Positions 25,741-36,700 of a stretch of DNA of 64,000 bases are shown here, in pieces. Below the pieces are notes generated by a model, which searched no databases, had not been told where the DNA came from, and saw only the letters and a list, made by a program, of their open reading frames with translations. A program made the translations under genes and the position numbers. This stretch comes from Plantago elongata. Taxonomy: Eukaryota; Streptophyta; Magnoliopsida; Lamiales; Plantaginaceae. The stretch lies in the NCBI GenBank assembly GCA_036897095.1, contig JAYMSP010000131.1:1-64000 (forward strand), read 5' to 3'. Each line of letters opens with the position of its first letter. Position 1 is the first letter of the stretch.

Positions 25741-26298
25741 ATTTGAAACAAAACTTCATTATTAGTGGTTAATAAATTGGAGGGTCATCAAAATTTGATG
25801 ATGCATGGGCTTATAGAGTCTGACTAAGACCAACTTAAACAATTTACTCTATGATTACACACCCACAACTCAATGTTATGCTTTCACTCACATCAAACTA
25901 GTCAAACTCTTCATCTTCAGCGATCAAACTCTATCATATAAATATTCTTTTTTCTTATATATTTTACAATACCAACACAAAAAAAATAAAAAATAAAAGC
26001 ATATTTATAATTGGTGCAGTCCAAATTTTCCAACTATATACTAAATATTCTCTTCATCTTCTTAAATCCAAAATTAATGTTAATTTTACGAAACATGCAA
26101 AAGAAAAAGTGTAGCGTTGAAATGTTGAGAATAATGCAGTTAAGGTCAAGGAGTTTTTCCAGAGTTCGGCTCTGTTCATTAACAAAACAATTTGTTTTTC
26201 ACGTTCAATAATGATAAGTAAGCTTGAGATTGGCTCAATTTATTCAAGTTCGAACCGAGCTTAAGTTTATTAATTAAAAAAAGAAATAAAAATTTAAC
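25741..26298. repeat. Direct duplication, copy B (about 558 bp)
   Basis: Second copy of the block at 24589-25136. Shared phrases include gatgatgcatgggcttatag and tccaaaattaatgttaattt. Divergence is visible by eye at many positions, so the duplication is not recent. Confidence 0.85.
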
Positions 26299-27300
26299 GG
26301 ATTCTAGCCGAGCTTTGTGAAGTATCAACACGCCGCAATTGATCTTAATAACAAATGAGTACGAAGTTAGGTTCAAACTCCATCTGATCTTAAAAAAAGT
26401 GCATATATTGCAACAATTTTATCTCTTGCACCACACGAATTTGTGATGACAGTACGTATCACCTAGAAGGCTAGAATCTTCTACTTTAATTCATTTTTTC
26501 CAATTATTCTCCCCCCCCCCTCCCTAAACATGTCCATAGTTTCATGCAATTCAAGCAAATGATAAGTCAGCTTGATTGCATACTTGGATTCAATGTGGAA
26601 TTTGTATTCTAGAGTTGGTTTGATTTTGTAATGTATAAATGGATGTTTGATGGCAAATTTGCTTCATTTGTCTTGTTAAATTATTTTCGTTTGATTTTCA
26701 CACCATATCTTTAAAATATTATGTTACATAAGTACATGTACGTGATGGTTTGTATTATTGAAAAGTTAGTAGTGTGGTAGTCTAATTATGTCGAAAAGGA
26801 AATGGGTCAGTTATATTGAGACATATATAAATGATATTTTAGTCAAAAAGCTATATCAAAGAATTTAATGGACGAAGGGAAATTAATTTATGCCGGAGAC
26901 CTACCATGGTGATATTTTAGCTTTTCCTTTTCCCGCCTCTTTTGGTTTGTAATTTAGCCACATGAATAATGATTAATTAAATAAATGCTATGCAGAGGTT
27001 CACAAGTCATGACTCATTAGGTAAAAATAGAGAAGTAATTGTTTTGTTGTAGTAATTCAGATTAATCAAAACAAATGGCGACAGCTGAGCTAGAAAGTGT
27101 AAATCAGAGTATCAGACCCTTTACTTTATTATTATCACATTAATAATTGTCTCCCTATCCTAGGATAATTAAATTTTGATTCAGTGCTACATGCCTACTC
27201 TATAGCTACTTCCAGTACAGAATCCAAAATCCAGAAACAGGGATAGCATTTTATCGCATTTTGGTATAGCTTTAAAAATTGAGTTTGAAGAAATTATACG
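26299..27300. other. Intergenic DNA, no gene recognised
   Basis: AT-rich, with a C homopolymer of about a dozen bases near 26510-26521. No gene, RNA or element ends recognised. Confidence 0.5.
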
Positions 27301-27448
27301 GATTACCGGCGAGGCATTTAAATGTTCACATTTAATTTGATAAACAGTAATTTGACGTAAAATACATTTTAAATATTCTCATTTTAATTCCATTTCAAAC
27401 ACAATTTCACCAAAAATTCTCATTCAAATGTCATGCCAATTAACCCCT
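27301..27448 (-). mobile_element. MITE, copy 1 of a 148-bp family
   Basis: Reverse-complementing this block gives GGGGTTAATTGGCATGACATTTGAATG ... (shown only in part), which matches the element at 57426-57573 in order and length. Shared inner phrases include gtttgaaatggaatt and caaattactgtttatc. No coding capacity. Family is likely PIF/Harbinger or hAT-derived, but the transposase source is unknown. Confidence 0.75.
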
Positions 27449-28207
27449 AAATGAGTGATTTAAAAATTATTTATACACCATGATTTTGCAATAGAGTTAA
27501 AATTTATAGAATTTCTATATTGATATATGTGGTATATATGAATAAAGTGATATGTGTAAAGTAAAGTATTGTGTTTGTTACTTTTGAATTATTTGATTAA
27601 TTTAAAATTGTTAGTAATTTAGTGTGATTGGAATTAAAAATAAAATAAGAGAAAGGGTAACAATCAGATGATGGTTGTTTTGTGGATGAAAATTTAAATT
27701 AAATTTTATATTGCAGAAGATATCAAAAAAATATTAAGGTAAACTTTCATTGTAACAGATACAAAATAAATGATCGAAAATATTTTAATATAAATAGTCT
27801 AATTTAGATGAATGCCAAACAACCAGTGTTCTTTTATGAAAAAAGAAATATGTTATATACATATAACTTTATCTTTCTTTTTTTTATGAAATTAGAATAA
27901 ACTATCATACCCTAAAATTCAGAAATTTTTTTGAGTACACAGATTATATTTTATCAATTGGAAGTTTTTCAATGCGGGTACAAGCAAGGTTTAACGAGTA
28001 CTTTACTTGACTAATTAACACTCATATGATATAAACTTGAGTTATAAAATTTCATCAATTAACAATAACTATTACATATAAGTTCATTATAATTTATTGT
28101 CCCTAAATTTACTTTAAGTGTACAAAACTATCTTTCAATTCATTCTAATTATTCGTGGATCTCAAAATCTAGCTCAACTTGATATGATAAAGTAATCTGG
28201 TTACACA
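27449..28207. other. Intergenic DNA, no gene recognised
   Basis: Strongly AT-rich, without any recognisable coding or RNA feature. Confidence 0.5.
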
Positions 28208-28679
28208 GACAGATGTGCTCAGATCTGCCACTACTTCACGGAATCGTTCTTCCCCTACAACTCCGACCGATTGAATTTCGACGAGTTTATTCCCGCACAT
28301 GACATCCTGGAGATTCTCCAGCCGTCTCAGATCTACTTTTTGTTGTCGAAGTCGAAGCTTCGGTTCCTCCTTGCGGCGGCGGACATGGCGGATTTGGCGG
28401 TTAAGGCATGTGTGGCTCTAGAGCTGATCAACAGAAGGCGGAGAAAAAGTGCAGCTCAGGATTCGCCGGTGAGGTGTATGGAAGAGAAAGTTCAGTCAAT
28501 TGAGTTTTCTGTTGAATCAATCAAATAGTGATTCGTCTGTTCCGAGTAAGGGTAGGGTGTCTAGGTCTCGATCGGGGAGGAAATTGGCAAGATACTCTTC
28601 GAGAGGGACGAAATTGGCGATTCGATCGTTTTGGACTAGGTTGAACACCATTGATGAAGAATCTGAGCTTCTGAATTGA
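28208..28679 (+). pseudogene. PADRE (DUF4228) domain protein fragment
   Basis: The frame from about 28208 encodes a C-terminal part of a PADRE/DUF4228 protein: YNSDRLNFDEFIPAHDIL, then QIYFLLSKSKLRFLLAAADM and ADLAVKACVALELI, matching the family's usual order of 'D-x-FVP', 'GQIYFVLP' and 'L(T/A)ASDMAALAVKAS'. These are plant stress-linked proteins of unclear biochemistry. The first frame ends at 28528; the typical basic tail (RKLARYSSRGTKLAIRSF ... STIDEES type) continues in another frame to a stop at 28677-28679. The usual N-terminus (MGNC-type) is not found upstream. So it is a host gene remnant, 5' truncated and frameshifted. A functional downstream exon of an unseen gene is possible but less likely. 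Confidence 0.6.
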
Positions 28680-28878
28680 GCTGTTAGATATGCAGCTATC
28701 GGGTTTCAGAATGTTTAGATGTACAAACATCATATGTAATTGTGCTCTTTGATTGTTCAAGCAAATGGTGTGAATTGTGAACCGTAAAGTTTAGATTAGA
28801 CCAGGCTTGGTTAAGGTGTCAGCTCAAATACATGGTGATTGCACATGTATAGCTTGATCATACGGGAAATAAAAAACA

Positions 28879-28893
28879 ATATATATATATATA
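28879..28893. repeat. (AT)n microsatellite
   Basis: A short run of AT dinucleotides between the PADRE remnant and the minisatellite. Confidence 0.8.
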
Positions 28894-28974
28894 GTTTGAG
28901 TTTTGTCAAAGAAACTGAAATGCTCTTATATTTCGACTAACTAATCCTTAGATATGAAATCAACTCCTCAAAGC

Positions 28975-31165
28975 CTTAAACTAACAAGTTAGTTTCATAG
29001 ACACGAAAACTAATTTCACGTTACAAAAGCTAGTTTCAGAACCACAAAACTTAATTTAATGTCAATAAAATTAAATTTCAGAACCACTAAAGTTAATTTC
29101 AAACATGTTAATACTAGTTTTAGGAACATTTGTTTCATAAAAAGTTTGTTTTATGAGCATAAATGTTAGTTTCACTAGTTTCAACATCATTTGTACTAGT
29201 TTTAGAAACACACAATGCAGTTTCAAAACAACAAAAATCTAACGTTATGTTCACAAAAACTAATTTTAAAAACCCCAAAACTAGTATCATGTCCGCAAAA
29301 GCTAATTTCAAATTTCACAAATTCTAGTTTCATGATCATTTATATTAGTTTCATGACCATAAAATAAAACTAGTTTCATCAAACCCTAGTTTCATGATCT
29401 TTTGTATTAGTTTCATATTCACAAAAGTTAGTTTCAGAATAACAAAAACTAGTTTCATGTTCATAAAAAGCTAGTTTCAGTAACACAAAAACTAGTTTAA
29501 AAACTATAAACCTAATTTCATGATATTTTGTATTAGCTTCATATTCACAAAACCTAGTTTAAGAACAATAAAAACCTAGTTTCATGTTCAAAAAGTTAGT
29601 ATCAGATTCACAAACCTAGTTTCATGATCTTTTGTATTAATTTCATTTTCACAAAAGCTAGTTTCAGAACAGCAAAAAATAATTTTAAGTTCACAAAAGC
29701 TAATTCAATATCATAAAAAGTAGTTTCAAAACCACAAAATCTAGTTTCATGATATTTTGTATTAGTTTCAGAATCACAAAAACTTGTTTCATTTTCACAA
29801 AAATCCTGAAACTAGTACGGACACGTTTGAAACTAATTGTTATGTTTCAGAACAACAAAAACATAATTTCATGTTCACAAAAGCTAGTTTCAAAAACACA
29901 AAAGCTAGTTTCAAGTCTACAAAAGCTAATTTCGAAACCCAAACAACTAATTTCAAAACAACAAAAATTCAATTTTATGTTCACAAAAACTAGTTTTAAA
30001 AACACAAAAACTAATTTCATGTCTACAAAATTTAATTTCCGAATCACAAATCCTAGTTTCAAAAACACTAAAGTTAGTTTAATGTATCATCACACAACAT
30101 TTATTAGTTTAATTAGTTTAACGTGAATTGAAGTTAGTTTCATGGACTAAAAATCTAGCATAGTTCTAAAATTCTGAAAGGAATGGTGACCCTAAAAAAT
30201 TCACTGAATTTGAAAACTCCCTCCGGAAGCTACAGTCTTATTTAGGGTTTAGGGTTGAAGACGGGTACAAGGCGACCGCCTTGTACCCGTCCTTAACCCT
30301 AAACCCTAATTAAGCGTTTCTCGAAACTACAATGCTAGTTTCAGCAAAAGAACGTACTAGTTTTAGGTTCACTGAACTAGTTTCATAATGATTAAAGTTA
30401 GTTTCATGGACATAAACACTAGTTTCATTGGTATAAAACCCTAGTTTCATGCCCACACAAACTAGTTTCATGGACTCAAACCCAGTTTCATAGTTCTAAA
30501 ATCATAAAGGGAATGATGAACCCTAAAAAACCACTGGAGTTGAAAATTCTCTCCGGGTGGGAGCTACGATCATAATTAGGGTTTAGGATTTAGGACGTCC
30601 TAACTAAGCGTTTCTCGAAACTACAATGCTAGAATCAACAAAAGAAAAGTACTAGTTTCAGGTTCATTGAGCTAGTTTCATGATTATTAATGCTAGTTTC
30701 ATGGGTATAAACCCTAGTTTTATGCCCACGCAAACTAGTTTCATGGACTCAAAATCTAGTTCCATAGTTCTAAAACCCTAAAGGGAATGGTGAAATCTAA
30801 AAAATCATTGAATTTGAAAAATCTCCCGGGGGCTACGGTCCATGTACTCGTCCTCAACCCTAAACCCTAATTAAGCGTTTATCGGGACTACAATGCTAGT
30901 TTCAGCACAAGAAATATAATAGTTTCGGTTCATTGAGCTAGTTTCATGATGATTAAAGATAGTTTCAGGATATTTTGTATTAGTTTTATATTCACAAAAG
31001 CTAGTTTCAGATTCACAAAACCTAGTTTCATGATATTTTGTATTAGTTTTATATTCACAAAAGCTAGCTTCAGAACAACAAAAATTAATTTCAGGTTTAC
31101 AAAAAGCAAGTTTCAAGAGCATACATTTTGTTTATTAGTTTCACCGTCAACAATAGTAGTTTCAA
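28975..31165. repeat. Degenerate minisatellite, CTAGTTTCA-type
   Basis: About 2.2 kb built from dozens of imperfect units of roughly 20-35 bp around the core CTAGTTTCA, alternating with phrases like tgttcacaaaag, gaacaacaaaaa and tgatcttttgtatt. Open frames through it on either strand merely reflect the repeat and are not genes. From about 30120 a higher-order pattern appears, with three longer blocks sharing the phrase tagttctaaaa (30161, 30491, 30765) followed by a telomere-like motif and 'aagcgtttctcg'. No match to a named plant satellite is known to me. Confidence 0.92.
30237..30314. repeat. Near-perfect 38-bp palindrome with telomere-like motifs
   Basis: Left arm 30237-30274 and right arm 30277-30314 are reverse complements apart from about three positions, with a 2-base centre. 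Each arm carries TTTAGGGTTTAGGG or its complement, which equals the plant telomere repeat, next to GACGGGTACAAGGCG. The sequence would form a very stable hairpin or cruciform. It sits in the first of three higher-order blocks of the minisatellite. The second block (near 30590) has only a 14-bp palindrome TTAGGACGTCCTAA, and the third (near 30850) has mainly the right-hand half. Confidence 0.93.
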
Positions 31166-31613
31166 CATAAACACGTAAAAATAGGAAAGTGCTCAAAATC
31201 AAAATACTTCAATTGATATCGAGAGATAAAAAAAGGCTAAACTCAAATTTTATGCCAAAAGTATGGCTAAAACCATTGAACGTGAGAGAGACAATGGAAT
31301 CCATGGTGAGAATAATAAAAATCATATTTTAAAACAGAAAGAACGAGTGAAAGAATAGGACCGAGAGAGATAAAATGCGAGAGAAGAAGAAAAAAATCTG
31401 GAAACAATGAAAAACAAATGAATTTCGCATATACATAAGTATGATAGATTTGGAGAAAAAGAAAGGAGGAACATTAATAGAAAATTATGCTGTAGTTGGG
31501 AGAAATTATGGCTAAAAAAATGAAGAAATTAGGGTTCAAAAAAACAGAATGATCTTTTTAGCAAGACTTTCTTAGAGTGGTTCACTTGTGCAAGAGATAA
31601 GGAATTAGGGATA
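31166..31613. other. Intergenic DNA, no gene recognised
   Basis: Purine-rich stretch between minisatellite and tandem duplication; nothing recognisable. Confidence 0.5.
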
Positions 31614-31976
31614 TTCATGAAAAATCATGTTGTGATTGGAGAGATTAGGACTCCAAAAATGAGATTGAACTTATATGTAATAATTTTTTGAAGGAGGTTT
31701 TATATGTAAGCCCACCACATAAGGTGGACTTTTTATCACTTAGGTGCTAGACTTGTTGTAGCAACATTGTTTTCTTCATTAATAAACAAAAAAATTTCAT
31801 GGAAAATCATGTTGTGATTGGAGAAATTAGGACTCCAAAAATTAAATTGAACTTATATGTAATAATTTTTTGAAGGAGGTTTTATATGTAAGCCCACCAC
31901 ATAAGGTGGACTTTTTATCACTTAGGCGCTAGACTTGTTGTAGCAACATTGTTTTCTTCATTAATAAACAAAAAAA
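31614..31976. repeat. 182-bp tandem duplication beside tRNA-Gly
   Basis: Two head-to-tail copies, 31614-31795 and 31796-31976, from ttcatg to the oligo-A after ttaataaac. Only a handful of differences are visible, so the event is fairly recent. It lies on the 3' side of the tRNA-Gly gene, whose transcription runs towards it. Confidence 0.92.
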
Positions 31977-31985
31977 AGGAGGTGG

Positions 31986-31990
31986 AAAAA
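31986..31990 (-). terminator. Pol III terminator of tRNA-Gly
   Basis: On the minus strand five T residues follow directly after the discriminator base of the tRNA, which is a standard RNA polymerase III stop. Confidence 0.75.
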
Positions 31991-32061
31991 TGCACCAGCC
32001 GGGAATCGAACCCGGGTCTGTACCGTGGCAGGGTACTATTCTACCACTAGACCACTGGTGC
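31991..32061 (-). tRNA. tRNA-Gly (anticodon GCC)
   Basis: A 71-nt cloverleaf on the minus strand: acceptor GCACCAG pairing with CTGGTGC, D-arm TGGTCTAGTGGTAGAAT (A box), anticodon arm with loop CTGCCAC giving GCC, T-arm GGGTTCGATTCCC (B box), discriminator A. No intron. It is the usual nuclear-type plant tRNA-Gly(GCC) and looks functional. Confidence 0.97.
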
Positions 32062-32750
32062 TACATATATTTACGAGAGTTACACTATAAAATTATTTAT
32101 TGTAAGATATTTTGATATTTACTAATTTAACCTTTAAATGTTAGAGTGTAAGGGGGAGATTTGCAGTATGACTATTTTTTTCATAATTGGAGATGCCATC
32201 AAAGGTTTGTCAAATGCTAAGGGTGTAACAAATGTTGTATGAGTAGGTTATGTTGAGGATGATTTTCAAATTGGTATAATAAGTCCTTCTCTTAAAATAG
32301 TCAAGAGCGTTTTAGTCCGTATATCGAAAGTACTTGCGATCATTGAAATTTGAGGTTTGGACCTACAAAAATGCTATAGTGGAGGGGTTAGAACGGTAGA
32401 CTCGGTTTGTTATGCGTCAAACCAGACATATTTTTTACTCGAGAGAGATTGAAGGTTTACCATGTATATTACTTTAATTTGGGTTGAATATGTGAAGATG
32501 ACTTGTTGATGAATATAAGATCCATATTTATAGGTTTATCATGAGAACGGAATAACCTAAAAGATCGTGTTAACAATAAGTTCCATTTTTATAATTCAGG
32601 GACTAATTTAATAACTCATGAGGGTTTCGTGCACAGTTTTTAATAACTGAAGGGGGTTAGGTACTAATTTGTTAATTCAAGGGAGTTTTGTGCATATTTA
32701 CAATAATTTAGGAGGTATTTTGTATTTAACCCGGTTTAACACCAACACAA
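32062..32750. other. Intergenic DNA with a low-copy repeat
   Basis: No gene seen. The stretch 32585-32745 contains phrases such as gggagttttgtgcatatttacaataattt and is related in style to the repeats at 61.92-62.08 and 63.36-63.56 kb, suggesting a dispersed repeat family. Confidence 0.45.
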
Positions 32751-33187
32751 TCTATTACTATTATAAAAAGAAAAACCATCAGGGTAGTTAGCGGACCAAT
32801 TTATTCATTTACTTTTTTACCCCTCATTCAACCATTCTTTTACAATGAAAAACAATTTATTTACAATTTCACTCTATCGGTTACTATTACTCTACTCACC
32901 CATTTATTTTCCATCACCAATTTGATCAGTGCTACTCCACGTCCACCATGCATGTAACATTCAAAACTCAACATTGAATAACTAATTTAGATTAAATTGT
33001 TTACAATATCATTTCTATTGTACTTAATCATTACTATTACTTTTGTCTTTTCTTTTCCCTAGAACAAGGAATTCGAGTTTAAAATTTATAATATGGTTTA
33101 ATTTTATTATAAATTACATTAACTTTTAGATTATTAGTACATAATAAATTAGAAAATTTGCACGCGAATACTGCGTGTCAATTTTTT
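32751..33187 (+). mobile_element. Helitron-like non-autonomous element
   Basis: Begins TCTATTACTATTATAAAAAG, which resembles plant Helitron 5' ends, and ends shortly after a hairpin CACGC-(7 nt)-GCGTG at 33161-33177 in an A/T-rich setting, as Helitron 3' ends do. A canonical CTRR terminus is not present, so the call is tentative. No coding content. A second, similar 5' end follows immediately at 33188. Confidence 0.4.
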
Positions 33188-33240
33188 TCGTTATATTATA
33201 ATCAAAAGGAAGAGGATCAGGGTAGTTAGCGGACCAACTT
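33188..33240 (+). mobile_element. Second Helitron-like 5' end, in tandem
   Basis: Starts TCGTTATATTATAATCAAAAGG and then repeats 22 bp (33216-33237) that are identical to 32778-32799 in the preceding element. The rest of this second copy is not recognisable and was probably truncated before 33.5 kb. Confidence 0.4.
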
Positions 33241-33526
33241 TTGTTTTTCCTATTTTATCTTTTATCATAATTACTTTTTTTCATTGTAATATTTCATATG
33301 ACCTTGTTAAAAGTTATACTATAATTGATAATTATATTATAATATAAAATTATTATTAATTAATATTTTTTAAACAATATTAATGATTTGAAAGTTGGGG
33401 AGTGCCAATTTGGTAGTGTTATTAAAACAAAAGAAACAATCAACTCCGATTGGAAGTTGTGCGTCCGTACGTCAGCATTTTTTGAAATTGTTACCAAACC
33501 AGCTTATCGATCCATGATCTAGTATT

Positions 33527-33630
33527 TGGGCTGGGCTGAATCCATCAATGAGACACCTGAAGCTCAATCCATGAAGTCGCACGTGTAAAGCCCAAGTGAA
33601 GCAACACACAATTTTGCAAACACTCACGTG
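33527..33630 (+). promoter_or_regulatory. Site II and G-box cluster of the MPP-alpha promoter
   Basis: Two overlapping TGGGCT motifs (33527-33537), an inverted copy AGCCCA (33589-33594) and two CACGTG G-boxes (33580-33585, 33625-33630) lie 130-235 bp upstream of the start codon. Site II motifs (TGGGCC/T) are established as recurrent promoter elements of plant nuclear genes for mitochondrial and ribosomal proteins, bound by TCP factors. Function here is inferred from position. Confidence 0.6.
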
Positions 33631-33761
33631 CGGGTGGATCCTTGTTTTTCGTCCGCTCTTCTCTTCTCCTTCTCCTTCTTCTTCCATTCGCAGTCTCGAC
33701 CATCTGAAACCCTCAAGACTCTACTCATCAACACCAACCGGAGAATCAATCACGATTAACG

Positions 33762-36700
33762 ATGTACAGAACAGCTTCATCCCGTCTCAGAGCTCTCAAG
33801 GTACTAGTTTTTCCTGTGTTGATTCGGTATGTGCTTCTGGTTGATCGTTTGGATCTGATTAGTTTCACTACACGCCTCGATTATCCTGATTTTATTGTGT
33901 TTCTGTTTGCGTTTTTGTTACTTTCGATTTGGATTGAATGTCTAAGACTTGTTGGGCGATTTGGTTTTTAGCTGGTAGTTTGGTCAAAAGCTACCTTATA
34001 GCTCTAGAATGTAAATCTCGATTGATTATGTAGTCAGAGCTGCTGTTTATTTTTCTAAACTAGACTGTTTGTGGATTGGAATCGAGTCGAATTTGTTACT
34101 AGGAAATTTAAGGACTGCGTAATTGACTCTGCCAAACGAGTATCACTGCTTATTCATTACGGCTTCAAATAATTACCTATTTGTTTTCCGGTTTCCCCAC
34201 ATTTTTGTAAATTGTAATACATGAGGTACTGTTCCTGATGGAATATGGAAACCTAAGGCAAGAACTGCTATTACTAACGTTAGTAAAAACCAAACAACTA
34301 CCACCATTCCCAAGTGTTCGGTATGCTCTCCTAATTCACGATGGTGTGTAGTGATTTTTCATTTTGTTTCGGGGTGAATGAAGTTGTTATGATACAATGA
34401 GGACTCAGTTAGTTGACTTCTTATGATTCCTACCAGGGCCGTACTGGTTCAATGAGCTTGGCCAGGTATGCTAGTACAAGTGTTGCTGCACCCAAATCAC
34501 CATCTGGAAGCCTACTTAGTTGGTTGACGGGTGGGCAATCTGCGTCCCTCACCAATTTAAATACTCCACTAAGTGGTGTTACTACCCCCCCTCCACTGCC
34601 GGATTATGTTGAGCCTGGAAAGACCCAAATAACCACTCTTAAGAATGGTCTGAAGATTGCCTCTGAAACATCAGCGGTATGATATGATTTTTATTACTCT
34701 TATTTCTGCATAAGCTTTCATCTTTCAGCTTGGGGAAAATACTAAGACCATGTTTTTCCAGTCGCCATCTGCTTCAATTGGACTGTATGTCGATTGTGGT
34801 TCAATTCATGAGACTCCAGAGTCTTTTGGAGCGACACATCTCTTGGAGCGAATGGCCTTCAAGAGTACGCTTAACCGAAGCCACTTTCGTCTTGTTCGAG
34901 AAGTTGAGGCTATTGGTGGCAATGTAACTGCATCAGGCTCCCGGGAGCATATGAGTTACTCCTTTGATGCACTGAAGACTTATGTTCCTCAAATGGTTGA
35001 GCTTCTTGTTGACACCGTTAGAAATCCTGCATTTTTAGACTGGGAAGTTAGTGAACAGGTAGATCTCTTATTCATCGCATGACTTGGTGAGTCACCACTT
35101 TCTGTTTTGATTCTTCATCCTATAATTAGTTGTGATGCTCATTTCAGCTGAAAAAGGTCAGCGCTGAGGTTGAGGAATGTTCCAAAAATCCACAACACTT
35201 GCTTTTGGAGGCTATTCATTCGACTGGTTTTATTGGTCCATATTCACATGCTCTATTGGCTTCACAATCGTCACTTAACAATCTGAATAGCACGGTTTTG
35301 GAGGAGTTTGTCACTGTGAGTTTTAAGGCTTTCATAGATACTGTTCTTTTCTATTTCATATTTTTATATTCTTCTTCTTTTTTATTTTTTAGGTTTACTC
35401 TAAGTTTTGATTATTTATGATGTCTGTATCGTTCAGGAGAACTTCACTGCTTCTAGAATGGTCCTTGCAGCATCAGGTGTTGACCATGAGAAGTTGTTGG
35501 AATATGCAGAACCACTCCTTGCTGATCTACCAAATGTTCCCCGACCTTCAGAACCAAAACCCATTTATACAGGTGGCGATTTTCGCCAGCAAGGTGAATC
35601 CGGGGTGTGTATTGCAAAACCCAGCTTTATATACTGCATTTAGTTTTATTGTGACTTGATTCTGGCAGTTATATTCCTTTCGTTTTTCTTCGTTTGTAGA
35701 TAACTCATTTTGCTCTTGCCTTTGAGCTTCCTGGTGGTTGGGTAAAAGAGAAAGATGCAATAACATTGACTGTTCTTCAGGTATTTCTTCCATCTTATTT
35801 CTTCTGCATTATTTTCCCTTCAAGTATTTGAATCTCATATGAGAGAATTTTATTACTTGGATCAGAGGTGTAATTAAGAAATGCTAACAATAATTAAGAC
35901 ATGCTAGCAATAATAGATGTCTTTGCTTCTTTTCTTTTTAGTTTCCTGCGTTTGTCTGTGCCACTGTTTACATTTATTTTATTTTATAGATGCTCATGGG
36001 TGGCGGTGGATCATTCTCTGCTGGTGGTCCGGGGAAGGGGATGTACTCAAGATTATGTAAGTTCAGTGTTAATTGAACAGTGGCATGTATTACTGATTTT
36101 TTTGCTTGATTTAAAGCAAGTCTTTGGTTAGTGATGTACAGTGGCATGTATTACGAAGCTGAGAAATTCCTGAAAGAGAAACAGATTACCTTTCCTGCAC
36201 CCATCCCTAACAGATTTATAATGCATTTGTTTTTCTTATGCAATCAGATCTTAATGTCCTGAACGAGCATCCACAGATTCAATCATTTTCTGCATTCAAC
36301 AGCATTTTCAATCATACTGGATTGTTCGGGATTCAAGGAACCACTGTAAGAAGCTAATTTTAGTACATGCTATCTGCATATCGATCCTCATTTTTTTTGT
36401 GTATAGAATTATATGTTGGGTGCTGTTTGTGAAGATGCATGCCTCTTATTTGGTCATAGATTAGTTCACTTCTAGGTGATCAATTTCGACCGTGATAATA
36501 TCATTTTAGTGATCGTCAGTCATTTGGGTCGCTATTGATTCTAACAGGCAATAAGTTCTATTCATGAGGCTAACACGCTAGTTTTGAGTAAATCGTGATG
36601 TTGAAAATATATGGAAAAATGTTTGGTGAATCGACACTTCGTTGCCTGGTGTTGTTGCTGCCTTGATTTTGAAAATAGTTGTGACGTAACTACTTCACTG

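Noticed and set aside
24589-26298. LTR pair of a retrotransposon
   Set aside because: No TG/CA termini, no primer-binding site after the first copy and no polypurine tract before the second.
29749-30126. Long plus- and minus-strand open frames over 29.7-31.2 kb
   Set aside because: They are simple translations of the minisatellite (repeated FHVHK- and FCEHE-like text) with no protein family features.
30237-30314. True telomere or chromosome end
   Set aside because: Only two telomere-type units per arm, embedded in a repeat array far from the window ends.
28975-31165. CRISPR-like array
   Set aside because: Units are degenerate and short, spacers are not unique, and the DNA is a plant nuclear genome.
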